In this document: piece after piece, positions 20,354-30,504 of the stretch
Position numbering within the stretch: position 1 is the first letter of the stretch
Layout of the letters: each line of letters starts with the position of its first letter
Assembly (NCBI GenBank): GCA_012656075.1
Contig: JAAKBF010000377.1
Location: 124,001-188,000, forward strand
Direction: 5' to 3'
Length of the DNA: 64,000 nucleotides
Source: Phytophthora hibernalis
Taxonomy: Eukaryota > Oomycota > Peronosporomycetes > Peronosporales > Peronosporaceae
Position numbers and translations under genes: made by a program
Notes under the pieces: generated by a model
The model's input: only the letters and a program-made list of their open reading frames with translations
Database searches by the model: none
Told to the model about the DNA's origin: nothing

Positions 20354-21048
20354 ATGGAGGCGCTGCAGCAGGCGGAGCACGAGCTGGGCGGCATCTCCGC
20401 TACGTGTCCGCAAACCTGTCGCTGCGCAGAGACGACGCCGGCGCAACGAAGCGTCTCTCGTTCTCGGCCGCCGAGGAGCAGGCGCTGGAGGGGAAGATGA
20501 GCAACGGCATCAGCGCGTACCAAAGCGCCCTGGCCTCTGCGCAGGACTGGGTGCAGGAGCTGCAGGACCCCAAGCAGGCGCAGGACGCGGCTGAGCGTCT
20601 GCAGAGACACCGGACGCAACTGCAGAGCCACATGGTCAGTTGCAGGAAGGCGCTGGTGGCCTATCGCCAGCGCGCGAAGCTCGAGCGCCTCGAGCAGCAG
20701 CGCAGGAGCCTCTTGCCGCAGAGCCCCAAGGACCGGAAGGCGGCGGCCGCCTCAGGATCGGCGGTGGACGTCACGGCGGTGCTCAGACGCACGAAGCAAG
20801 TCATGTCGCAGGAGATGGAGCGTGTGAGCTCCGTGACCAAAGTGCTGGACGACGGACGACTCAGTCTCCGGAGCTCCCACGAGGAGTACGGCGGAGTGCA
20901 GGCCGAGATCGCCGAGGTGCGCAAGAGACTTAAGGCTCTCGAGTGGCAGGCCAAACAGGACAAGATGTGGATCGCTGCGGGGATCGCGATGCTGGTCTCC
21001 ACCGTGGCGTTTATTGTGTACGAACGCACAGGACTGGTGCTTATATGA
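20354..21048 (+). CDS. SEC20: SEC20/BNIP1-like Q-SNARE
   Basis: The body (about 20395-21048) ends in a Sec20 domain: VLRRTKQVMSQEMERVSSVT, then VLDDGRLSLRSSHEEYGG, followed by a single C-terminal membrane helix (MWIAAGIAMLVSTVAFIVYE) and a short tail. Sec20 acts in Golgi-to-ER retrograde fusion. The N-terminal part is helical and charged. The best start, ATG at 20354 (MEALQQAEHELGGIS), is in a different frame from the body; one extra base near 20395-20400 would join GIS to RYVSANLSLRRDD. This is either a real one-base deletion, an assembly error or an unseen intron. It lies 80 bp from the pogo element and is divergent from VPS13. Confidence 0.75.
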
Positions 21049-21743
21049 AGATAATAGGTCAAGGTGGTGAAGGTGTGAGTACGAGTGCGGGCTATGCAGG
21101 TGGCGATCTGGTAAATGGTGGTCGTTTGACGAAGGTGGCGGGAAAGATAAGCTTGGACTGAAATTCTCGGTGCTGCCAACGTCGTCGGTGCCTAGGACAT
21201 CATCTCCATATTGACTTCAGAAGTTGGTGGAGGCAGTCTTGCAATTTTGCATTGACGTTCGCACAGAAGTTTGTGATGAAATACGGTTAGTCAGTGAGTG
21301 TGTACGGCAAGACCAACTAGGGCGTGCTTGTCGATGCAAATGCGCTGTGCCTCAATCAAAGACGCAGCGTAGCTTGTTCACTTAGCTCGTTCGATGGTTT
21401 GCGTCGCTAGCATGTTGAAACTATCCATATGTAGTATACCGGTACATAATTAATAGATGTCGAAGTACGAGTACTCGAGAAACAGCTCCGTCTACCGAGC
21501 TATGCATGGAAAGCAAACTACATGTACCGAGAACCTTAGCCAAATCCCAGCACATGCAGTAAGCTTAGGGGCTTGGATGGAATTCCCCTTGATGCCGGAG
21601 CTACACCAGCTGACACTAATCATGCGGATTCGACGCTCGCCCGAGCTTCAACCGTTTTCAACTTCAACAATAGCTCACAGTAGTTGGTCTTCCATTCTCA
21701 ATTATCCTCCGCAAGTGCCTCGAGCCTCCACCACTAAAAAACG
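21049..21743. other. Intergenic region upstream of HPPD
   Basis: I see no gene, repeat or transposon end here. The last 55 bp contain the HPPD initiator-like sequence described separately. Confidence 0.5.
21692..21707 (+). promoter_or_regulatory. Oomycete-type initiator plus flanking element, HPPD promoter
   Basis: CCATTCTCAATTATCC closely follows the oomycete core promoter pattern (Inr CATTYY followed by the CAWTTT flanking element). It is 52 bp before the ATG at 21744, which fits the short 5' leaders of oomycete genes. Confidence 0.45.
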
Positions 21744-23256
21744 ATGCCTCCCGCCAACGGAACGCCAAACCCCATCAAGAAGACGCAACTCGTGGGCTGC
21801 CAGAACTTTGAGCGCAGCAGCCCCAAGTCCGACCGCTTCGATGTGCACAAGTTCCACCACATTGAGTTCTTCTGCGCAGACGCCACCAACGTGTCTCGGC
21901 GTTTCGCCTGGGGCCTGGGCATGGCTCAGATCGCCAAGTCCGACCAGTCCACGGGCAACCACGTGTCGGCCAGCTACGTGATCCAGAGCGGAGAGGTCAA
22001 ACTTGTCTTCACGGCTCCGTACGCGCTCGAGACGAACAAGGCTCCGGACGCCGTGAGTCCCATTCCCGGCTACAACCTGGTACGAAACAGAACATATCTA
22101 CGAGTCGGTGGAGACAAAGTGCAGATACTTACGTGAATTTGGTCGTGTGCTGAGCAGGAATTCGCACACAAGTTCGTCATGACGCACGGCTTGGCTGTGC
22201 GGGCAGTGGGGATCCTCGTCGGCGACGCCAAAGCAGCCTACGAGGTGTGCTCTGTAACTGGTTGGGGACGTCAAATGGTTGGTTGATGCCTGAGTGTTCT
22301 TGTGCTCTGTAGATCTCGGTGCAGAACGGAGGTGTGGGTGTTCTAGAGCCCCAGACGCTCACGGACAAGGCGTCGGGCAAGACGACGGTCGTCTCGGAAG
22401 TGAAACTTTATGGGGACGTTGTGGTGCGTTGGGTGAGTGGCGACTTCGAGGGTCCGTTCGTCCCGGGCTTCGTTGACAAGTGCGAGGGCCCCGACATGAG
22501 CATCGGTATCCAGCGCCTAGATCACTGCGTGGGTAACGTGCCAAAGCTGCTGGAGGCGGTCCAGTACATAACACGCTTCTCGGGCTTCCATCAGTTCGCC
22601 GAGTTCACGGCGGAAGACGTGGGCACACTGGACTCGGGCCTCAACAGCATGGTGCTGGCCAGCAACAACGAGATGGTGCTGCTCCCGTGAACGAGCCGAC
22701 GTACGGCACGAAGCGCAAGAGTCAGATCCAGACGTACCTCGAGCAGAACGTGGGTGCGGGGCTGCAGCACATGGCTCTCAAGACGAACGACATTTTTCAT
22801 ACGCTAGCGGTGAGTTTGATGATGCAGACATTACGGTGCAGATTAAGCATTGTCCAGTTGGCTAACCGTTCTTCGCGTTATTGCTCGTGAAATGCACAGG
22901 AAATGCAAAAGAGGAGTTTCGTGGGCGGCTTCGAGTTTATGCCGCGACCCAACAAAATTTACTACGAACAAATGCCGGAGCGGATCGGCGACGCCTTGAC
23001 CAAGGAGCAGTACGAGCAAATCGAGCAGCTTGGATTGCTGGTGGACAAGGATGACCAAGGTATCCTACTGCAGATCTTCACCAAGCCGCTGGGCGACCGC
23101 GCCACGGTGTTTTTCGAGATTATCGAGCGTGTGGGATGCATGAAGGACATTGCCGGTCGACTGGAGCAGGCTGCGGGATGCGGAGGTTTCGGCAAGGGCA
23201 ATTTCTCTGCGCTGTTCAAGTCGATTGAGGACTATGAGAAGTCGTTGAACGTCTAA
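21744..23256 (+). CDS. HPD: 4-hydroxyphenylpyruvate dioxygenase, four exons, one-base frame break
   Basis: This enzyme turns 4-hydroxyphenylpyruvate into homogentisate in tyrosine breakdown. Exons: 21744-22079, 22158-22244, 22313-22809 and 22900-23256; all introns (78, 68 and 90 nt) are GT-AG and phase 0. Iron ligands are visible: His in KFHHIEFF, His in GLQHMALKTND and Glu in VFFEIIERVG. The C-terminal helix region (GCGGFGKGNFSALFKSIE) is complete, so the protein is about full family length (near 425 residues). In exon 3, ASNNEMVLLP runs into TGA at 22688; inserting one C near 22684 restores VNEPTYGTKRKSQIQ. The rest is well conserved, so a sequencing or assembly error in a C run is more likely than a true pseudogene. 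Confidence 0.92.
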
Positions 23257-23284
23257 GAAGGATTTGCGTCGTGACTGCTACGAC

Positions 23285-24275
23285 CAGGGTTCGGTAGTAG
23301 TGGCAATTTTGGATTAGTAGTGCTAATGCTAATACTAACGAGATCTGGAAACGGACCTTAGTATTATCATTAGTACATGTAGTTAGGCTAGAGCGTTAGT
23401 ATTAGCACTACTAATAGAACTACTAATGCTACTAACGCGCTGCTTTCCAGATACGATGCTTGCTTTCTGGAATTCAAGACAATTTTGGCGCAGTACCAGT
23501 TGGCGATAAGCTCACTCATTGTCGATCCATCAGCGCAGCGAGCTCGTAGCGAATGATCATACCGAAAAGACTCGTTCTTGAAAAGCCGTTGAACAGACCC
23601 GTCCTAACCAAGAGTGATCAAGTTTTATAACCGAAGGATATTTATCTTGTCTAAATTCGGCAAACCAGATGTACACGTCGATTTGCTGACAAAACTACTC
23701 CACTTTCCAGAAATGAACGTTTCCCTGTTTCTTTTTTTGCATGCTGAACTTGAGTATGCATTTTTCAAACGCTTGGGTACTAACTCCTTCAGATCACTGT
23801 CTTCACAGAAGTACCTGTGGACGCACTTGCGGCTATAGAACCTGCGCGTTTGTTGTCTTAATTTTAATGTGAAGGAGGTACAGCAGAAAAACACTACATT
23901 TTCAATTTAACCTTTCCGAGAGAGCCACGTCCGTTCAGGTGCACAGCTCGTTACTGCAAAGTGGTGCACTGGACTCTTGTAAACGCTGCACGGAGATGCA
24001 CGGCCTCCCAGGAACAAGTAGTACGAAGGCAAGCTAGGGATAAGAGAAATGAAAGCGGGAGAAGGCATCAAATCACCCACCATGCGCCGCCTTTGAAGAT
24101 CCTTCAATGGGAATCAGGATAGTAGTACTAATAGCACTACTAACGCTCTTTTTCGACTACTAATTTGATTAGCTCTACTAACGGCTTCACTTGACTTCGT
24201 TATCATTATCATTAGTAGTAGTAGTGCTATTATCACTACTAACACTACTAATGAGCTCACTACTACCGAACCCTG
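23285..24275. mobile_element. Non-autonomous hAT-like element (991 bp) with TIRs and 8-bp target duplication
   Basis: The ends CAGGGTTCGGTAGTAGTG (left) and its reverse complement (right, ending at 24275) are perfect inverted repeats. They are extended by similar TAGTAGTGYTAAT-rich subterminal repeats. Flanking 8-mers GCTACGAC (23277-23284) and CCTACGAC (24276-24283) match at 7 of 8 positions. CAGGG ends with 8-bp duplications are typical of hAT transposons. The interior has no transposase, so it would depend on another element. It begins 28 bp after the HPPD stop. Confidence 0.75.
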
Positions 24276-24283
24276 CCTACGAC

Positions 24284-24660
24284 ATTTTCAAGAAAAAGTA
24301 ATTCATCCCATTGTAAGGCATTATTGGAACTTTTTTAAAGAGTTGGCGACCACTAATTGTAAAACGTTGCTGCAAAACATTTTCAGTGTTTCAAGCTGGT
24401 TCGTCAGGGACGTTTGGACACGGAGCTGGTGTAGCTCCTCAGGAGCTGCTCCTGGACAGTGCTTCCTAAAATACATAGAAGCGGAGGGCCTACCCTCAAT
24501 TATTGCATCTGAAAACGAAGATTGAATTCAATTATTGCAATTTTTAATGGATGATTTCATTTGTCAAAATCCAGTTTGCGTTCTCATGATTAAGTAAAAT
24601 TCGTCGCGAAATGCAGTTGAACAATCAATTATTGTACGTACGGGTATCACCATGCTCAGG
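24284..24660. other. AT-rich intergenic stretch
   Basis: A short open frame at 24343-24525 has no recognisable domain. Nothing else is seen. Confidence 0.4.
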
Positions 24661-24668
24661 AAAATTAA

Positions 24669-24800
24669 TTATGCGCCGCAAAATATTGTTACATACCATT
24701 TTATGGTACTCACAATATTTTGCCATATTTTGCGGCGAAATATTGTTTGTTTCTGCCGCAAAATATTATCAAAATATTAGGGGGTCACAATTGGCAAATG
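24669..24800. repeat. GCGCCGCAAAATATTGT repeat, copy 1
   Basis: The copy starts TTATGCGCCGCAAAATATTGT and ends near TTAGGGGGTCACAATTGGC. In between it holds inverted pieces of the same motif (TTTTGCGGCGAAATATTG and TGCCGCAAAATATT). A shorter copy is at 26206-26290. Confidence 0.45.
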
Positions 24801-24944
24801 GTACAAAAATTATGGTGGACTTTCGGACGATGAAATGTAGGAGTACTGGCAAAATATGGTAGCGGTCAGATATAAAATACGTTACCATTATCTACCCTCA
24901 ATTTTTCGTCAGCTCCCGCTACCTTCAATCCGCTATGCCGCGCG

Positions 24945-25240
24945 TCACCGCGCGCCAAGCAGCTCATAGCTGACATCGTAAGTGTGGCTGCCGCCCCTTT
25001 GATGCGTAAGACTACGATGATTTCGTGGTGCTGGACAGCCTGCTCGACGCGCGGCTGCTGGACGACAGCTTTCGCCAGCTAACACGCATGTCGAAGCAGA
25101 CTTTTCAGTTAGTCGCATCCACTCTTTTATTACAGCAGCCCGCACCCTCAAGCCTTTTGGTTTTGGCGCCAACTGTAGTCTTCTTCTGCGATCCGAGAAC
25201 TTTGTTTTGGCAAGTATTCGTCGCGTGATAAGTGAACCTT
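24945..25240 (+). pseudogene. Possible Harbinger-type transposase N-terminal remnant
   Basis: The plus strand from about 25010 encodes DYDDFVVLDSLLDARLLDDS and then RQLTRMSKQTFQLVASTL, which resembles the start of PIF/Harbinger transposases (a FRMSK-TFxxL pattern). Frames are broken before and after, and no DDE motif is seen. Assignment is tentative. Confidence 0.3.
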
Positions 25241-25496
25241 TGACTGCCCTTCGTCTTCATCACGGTCGCTCATTGCGTCTACACAGACCAGACGGATACG
25301 CGCTTCACACTATCTCAAAGCCCTTCTGGGTCCATGGCAACCACAGTGTTAGTATCCATTTCTGTCCAGGAGAGCTTGATTTGGATGCTGGAGCAGGCGT
25401 TTGCTAGCAGGGAAGAGAAGTTTACACGATAGTGGCTTTGACCCTCCGAAGGCACATGGCACGACCGATTGAAATGGCACGGCGTCGTGCCATGGC

Positions 25497-25564
25497 ATTG
25501 GTGGAGACATAGCGATGAATTGGTTTGGCAGCGCAAACCAATTCATCGCTATGTCTCCACCAAT
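25497..25564. repeat. Perfect 30-bp inverted repeat (hairpin)
   Basis: The arm ATTGGTGGAGACATAGCGAT... at 25497-25526 is an exact reverse complement of 25535-25564, with an 8-nt loop GGCAGCGC. The flanks are rich in GGCACG/CGTGCC, including a GGCAC-GGCGTC-GTGCC dyad at about 25477-25492. Confidence 0.8.
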
Positions 25565-25902
25565 AGAATTTGAGGTGGCACGAAATGGCAGGCGTGGCTC
25601 GCGGTTAGAACCCGGCCTAACGTCACGGTCGGGTACGGACATTCGCCGTGTTGCATTTGCAACATCTGATGTGTAGTAGGTTACCACTAAAATATTACTG
25701 ATATAGTACTATGCTTGTGGACGTAAGACCCTAACTTTTGGTCCTTTTATTTGTCCTTAACTTCGGGGATGTTGGGGATAATGTGCCTGTGTGATCTGAA
25801 AGCGTTCCAACAGCCCTAACACGACTTGTGTTTGCTTTTGCACTTTCTAGACGTGCCATTTTCTGTTCTTGTAGTGAATGAAACATGACTTCGGAAGCCC
25901 CA

Positions 25903-26076
25903 TACAGTAATTTGCCTCCATAGCGAGGTCATTAAATTTTATAACCTTCTTGAATCTATAAACATCGATTTGTACCAATCAAATAATTAAAGCTTTGCAA
26001 AGCCTTCAAACATTAATTTCACTTGGAAAGTGTAAACATATCAGACAGGACCTCGCTATAATGGCAAATTACTGTA
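25903..26076. mobile_element. 174-bp MITE with mariner/pogo-type ends
   Basis: The ends TACAGTAATTTGCC...TAGCGAGGTC and the reverse complement at 26047-26076 form imperfect inverted repeats of about 27 bp. Both begin with TA next to CAGTA, as expected for a TA-target DNA transposon. There is no coding content. Confidence 0.6.
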
Positions 26077-26205
26077 CCGTACCGGTATTGTGCTTTGCAA
26101 CCAGTTTGTCCAGCTATATCGTGCAGTAGTTAGTGATCGTACTTAGCGCAAAATCATAGAGACTTTGAATTCCCAGTCAAGGGAATTTGACAGGACTCCA
26201 GGAGT

Positions 26206-26290
26206 TATGCGCCGCAAATATTGTGAGTACCATAATATGGTACTACATGTATATATTATGGTACTCACAATAGGGGTCAGAATTGGCTTT
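26206..26290. repeat. GCGCCGCAAATATTGT repeat, copy 2, with 20-bp perfect palindrome
   Basis: TATTGTGAGTACCATAATAT at 26219-26238 is the exact reverse complement of 26253-26272, with a 14-nt loop. The flanks (TTATGCGCCGCAAATATTGT before, AGGGGTCAGAATTGGC after) match the copy at 24669-24800 in the same orientation. Confidence 0.5.
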
Positions 26291-26574
26291 TATGGCAACA
26301 TAATCTTGCCGAGATGGTAACCATATTTTTATGGTTGGCAGACATTTCCATCTCGGAAATGGATCACCTCAGAGGAAACCATTTTGAGATGGTAAGGTAA
26401 ATGGCCAAACTAAGGCCACGCTATCAATTTAAGACCGACTGTATTACAACCAATACAAATGCATGAATAAACATAAAGCCCGACTGTTGGTCACATATAA
26501 ATATCGTATGTTTCCACAAGAACCTTCGAGGTCTTATCACGAGCTTGCAAGTCCGTATCGCTCTCATTTTCAAA

Positions 26575-27254
26575 ATGGCGAAGAAGACGAGAGTGAAGAA
26601 ACATCAGCAAACCCGAAAGAGCTACTCAGCAAGTGAAAAACAAGATGCAGTGGTGGCAGTGAAGAACGGAGCGACTATCGCTGACATTAGCAAGGACACA
26701 GGAATTCCCGAGCGAAATCTAAGAAGATGGGCCGCCAACTCGAGATCTGGTGCTGGCAATGAAGCAAAGCGGCGTGGCCAACCCCCATGTTGTGCGAAGA
26801 AGCCGAGCAGAGTATTTACGACTGGATCATCGGCCGCCAACTAACAGGAAATCCTGTCGCTCGACAAGCAATCATTCGGAAAGCCAGTGACGTTTCGATG
26901 ATCACGTGCGGGAAGATAGTGGGGGATGGGTGGTATCGTAGATTTGTGGCTCGTTATCCAACTTTGACTAGTCGTCGCTCACAATCCGTGGCAAAGGTGC
27001 GGAATGCCGTCTCTCACAATGACGTGGCTACCCTGTTTTGGTCCTTGGCAAAGGTCATCATTGAGCACAAGATGGATGCCTCACGGATTTTCAACATGGA
27101 TGAGATTGCTTTTGAAAGCGGAAGAAGTCCACTCAAGTTGTGGCGTTGCGTGGACAGTGGCTGGTCAGTACTAACCCGAGAAATGCTGCGGTCTGATACG
27201 CCTCCGTCACATGAAACAAGAAGCAGCGCAAACCACGGTCTAAGAAGGCGGTAA
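26575..27254 (+). pseudogene. Pogo/Tigger-like transposase N-terminal fragment
   Basis: It starts MAKKTRVKKHQQTRKSYSAS at 26575. A first HTH (KQDAVVAVKNGATIADISKD, then PERNLRRW) is followed, after a frame change near 26790, by a CENP-B-type second HTH (AEQSIYDWIIGRQLTGNPVA, GDGWYRRFVARYP). The opening of the DDE domain comes next (DASRIFNMDEIAF). The rest of the catalytic domain is missing and unrelated sequence follows. It belongs to a different subfamily from the VPS13/SEC20 pogo element. Confidence 0.6.
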
Positions 27255-28300
27255 ACGCCCGACTTGAGACTGCAGCAGATCCTTGCTGTACGAGATAGTC
27301 GTTTAGGCACTGCACATTTTAATACACTTCTTCATTTAATATGCGTCGGGATTATTGCATTACACAGGTATGAACGTACTTAAACGAAATTATACTGTAG
27401 TTATTTCAGCTCCTTCGAGACTGCATTTTCCTTACTGAAATCAAGTCAAAACGCGGCCTTAAAATGACATACGGTTATTACGTGGATGCTATGTTTGGCT
27501 GTCCTGCTAAGCACGAATATCGCTCCCTGTTAACTGTTGATCCCCTCTAAAAATCGTTCGCATCAATTGGTTTTAGAAGCTATCTATAACTGTTGATATT
27601 GCGGTCTGGTTCTCGAGCAATGAATCACTGAAGTCTTTGCATCTGTTAGGCGGCCTTAAATTGGCCATTTACCTTAAGCTATTTTCGGGTGGCGGTCCAT
27701 CCGACGAGGCCATTTGCTTGTCAGTCGCAATTTTTTGTCGGAGGGCGCACTCCAACTTCAACGGCAAGGTTTCCGCCGACCCTTCGCCCCCTGCCTTCTG
27801 CCTCGCTCACCTGCACTCCCTCCTTCTATCTTACAGGTGCGTTCCTGCAACCCACAGCCCACCCAGCTTACAGCAGCCCGACCTACGCCACGCACTCGAC
27901 TCACAACACACAGGTGCGTCTTAAATATACACTGAGCCGTAGGCATTTGCTCACGGCACGCAGTATTTCTTTCCTAACCGTGGTGCCTCGCTTGATTCGA
28001 GTCCTAGCCCTGCGTCAGGCATGGCGCGGTGGCAGACGGTTAGAACTCGGCCTACGGCTGTTAGCTTAAGGATAACCGTGGCCACCCGTAGAAAGTGCCC
28101 AAAAAGTTGGTGCCCAGAAAATTAGACTTCGGTTTATCGTAAATCCAGCACATATATTAATAATTTATAATTTTGAATTAATGATCTTTTTAAAATACAA
28201 CACAATACCGGTACGCTTGGCCAGAGTTTTCATTCCTATTTGAATTTTCTGGTATGTTCATATAGCCCTTTATTCGCTCTAAGAATGGTATGTTATTCAT
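27255..28300. other. Intergenic region, no gene supported
   Basis: A pyrimidine-rich stretch lies at 27750-27920. A GGTTAGAACTCGGCC motif near 28037 resembles one at 25601. No open frame has coding support. Confidence 0.4.
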
Positions 28301-28519
28301 TAGGGGTTTCAAAGTAGCAAATTATTAGATTTGTTTTCGCAAAAGATTCGGGAGAGATCAGACCAAAGATGGGCCTCCGGAGGCGTATCGTTTGCCTAAT
28401 TTTGAAGAACTGATTTTTGAGCGATTGGTTGAGACTGCCTCACCGCTTTCGTGTTTGGATCGCAGCACTTCACAAAATTCCTTCACTTCTATTTATTTAT
28501 TGTTTGGACGCCTTTCAAG

Positions 28520-29333
28520 ATGGTAGCAACGCCCCAGAAGAGTCATACTACGATACTGCAAAAACAGTATGTGGTCGAGTGGGCAGAGAGCCCTGGAAAC
28601 TTCGACGTGATAGTAGGAAAAGTGAGTGAGGAGCGAGCGAGGAAATTTGGCGGCGCTCAGACAATGATTTCAGGATTCGGTGATATGAGCGACTTTGTCT
28701 ACAATTCCTGCATCCAAGTCTTTACTGAGGACGGAGAAGAAGTGCCTGCAAAATATACAACCAAATGGGACGCGGCTACTTGTCAGAGCCGCTGGAATTC
28801 CTTTTTCAAGGTTTACAAGAAGACCAAACTACGTGTCGATTCCCAGACTGGTTTTGGGCTTACTCAGCGCCAGGTTCGAGAAGGCAAGCAATCATAGTCC
28901 GGATGCATCTGTTCCTTTGATGGATGCAAGCATGCCACCCCGACCCCAGCCAGAACGTGCCGCATCTAATACTCCGGCGACTTCAACAGTTGAAACGACG
29001 AATCCAGGATTGACTGCTAGAGAAAAGGGCATCGACAAGGCAAACCAAGCGAAAAAAAGTGACTTTGCTTCCACGTTTCGTGATTTTAGCGAGAAGCGCT
29101 TGAAGGCAGAGTCCCGATGGCGCCACGAAGAGCTACTGGAGGCAAGGGCAACTCGCATTGCTTCACAGGAGCAACACGACAAGGAGAGGCTGGAGCGTCA
29201 GGACGAGCGCAACTTCCGCTTTAAGGAAGCACAGCTGGCAGCCCGCAGAGAGATGTATATGCAGCTGCTCGATCGCGGCCGTAGTGAGGAAGATGCGCTG
29301 CGTGTAGTTGACCGTGTTATCCCGTTAGATTAA
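28520..29333 (+). pseudogene. Harbinger Myb/SANT-like accessory protein, one frame change
   Basis: It starts MVATPQKSHTTILQKQYVVE at 28520 and includes VIVGKVSEERARKFGGAQTM and WDAATCQSRWNSFFKVYKKT, a trihelix/Myb-like DNA-binding fold. The frame ends at about 28895. The remaining protein continues in another frame with PPRPQPERA, a charged coiled-coil tail (RRHEE-type heptads near 29120-29260) and the end RSEEDALRVVDRVIPLD. In Harbinger elements this partner binds DNA and helps bring the transposase to the ends and into the nucleus. The frame change could be a mutation or an undetected intron. Confidence 0.6.
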
Positions 29334-29351
29334 TCACTTCAATGTACCGAT

Positions 29352-30111
29352 TCAAATGCCTCTCAGCATCGCCACTTGCGTTCGCGCTCTCAGCTCATAA
29401 CCCTCTAGCGTTCCAGGTCCCACAGTTTCTTCTTCTTCATCATCTTCCTCTTCATCCTCCTCACTTTCAAACGGTTCGGTGTCATTGTACACAATGGCGA
29501 AGTTGTGCAGCATAACACAGGTCATACACTGCTCATTTACCCACTTGAAGTCTTTCTTTTCCTTGATTTGCGTGCTCATACCCTTAAGAAACGCCCAGCG
29601 ATTCTTGAGAAAACCAATGCAGTTCTCGTTCACCACGCGAGCAACGCTTTGCATACAGGGTAACAGTGCCTCCCCCAATTCCATATCCTCTCGCAAGCTT
29701 CCCAACCGATCCTCCATTTCCGTATGCCCCCAAGCGCTCCAGTGTTACTGCCAACTGAATGTGTACTGGTCGTTGTCGGTTTGAGCTCTCGCTGTCGAAT
29801 AACTCATCAGTACAGATCAAGGCTACCAGTGCTGCAAACACGGCTTTCTTAACACGAAGCGCTTGTCGGAACTCCTTCTCCGGAAGCCTGAAAATGAGCT
29901 CCGCATAGCTAGTGCTTTTTTCGATAGCAGTAGGAGGCGAAAGAGTTCTTGTGCTGGATAGAAACGCGATCCAGGCCATAAAGTCATCCGCTTGCTCCAC
30001 TATCCATCGCTCTTCGTTCGTTCTCCATTCAACAGACGCCAAGTAAACACCGAGAAGAAATATCTGTTGATTCATCCAGGTCAACATTTGTTTTCGCTCA
30101 CTTGACGGCAT
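29352..30111 (-). pseudogene. Harbinger transposase with the catalytic middle deleted
   Basis: The N-terminal half (from 30111, MPSSERKQMLTWMNQQIF) includes FRQALRVKKAVFAALVALI and LAVTLERLGAYGNGGSVGKL then GIGGGTVTLYAKR, the usual HTH-like start of the family. It then jumps in another frame straight to VVNENCIGFLKNRWAFLKGM and CMTCVMLHNFAIVYND, which is the C-terminal end of the DDE_4 domain. The segment with the first two catalytic Asp residues is missing. An acidic tail (about 15 Glu/Asp) ends the protein. Confidence 0.7.
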
Positions 30112-30139
30112 GGTTGTTTCAGAGCACTAAACAGCGAGC

Positions 30140-30300
30140 GACTCCTCGGCCACTCCTCGATCTCCGTGGGGTCCTTGGGTGGCTTGCTGATCTGCGCAGG
30201 GTCCTCGGGCGACTTGCTGACCGGAGCGGGCCACTCCTCGATCTGCGCGGGTCCTCGGGCTACTTGCTGCGCTGTGTTGGGCAGAGTTCTCAGCCTTTTC
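30140..30300 (-). repeat. Degenerate tandem repeat inside the Harbinger element
   Basis: Units of about 30-36 bp containing CACTCCTCGATCT and GGGTCCTCGGGCGACTTGCTG repeat several times. On the minus strand they would encode PAQIEEWP / SKSPEDPAQI / SKPPKDPTEIEEWP. They lie just upstream of the transposase start. Confidence 0.45.
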
Positions 30301-30504
30301 ACTGGCTTGCGTTAAAGGATCCGGCTAATCTTTAGCACGTTTCAAGGTTCGGATAGAACCTCCGGGATGGTAAACGATCAGACTGATTATTGGCAAGAAA
30401 TTTTTCTAATAATTTGCTACTTTGAAACCCCTATTGTGTCCACTGTTGTCGATCTGACTGAAGATGTCAATTCAAAAATGTCCATTTTAACAAATCACTT
30501 TTGC

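Larger units (their letters stand above)
28302..30432. mobile_element. PIF/Harbinger element with perfect 27-bp TIRs
   Basis: AGGGGTTTCAAAGTAGCAAA... at 28302-28328 is an exact reverse complement of 30406-30432, and ATT flanks both sides (28299-28301 and 30433-30435) as a 3-bp target duplication. Inside are the two genes usual for the family, arranged convergently: a Myb/SANT-like gene on the plus strand and a transposase on the minus strand. Both are damaged. Perfect TIRs suggest recent movement. Confidence 0.85.

Noticed and set aside
20661..21179. 172-codon minus-strand open frame over SEC20
   Set aside because: Shadow of the SEC20 coding frame.
23285..24275. CRISPR-like array from repeated TAGTAGTG/CACTACTA units
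   Set aside because: Units are irregular and confined to the ends of an element with TIRs and a target duplication; this is eukaryotic sequence.
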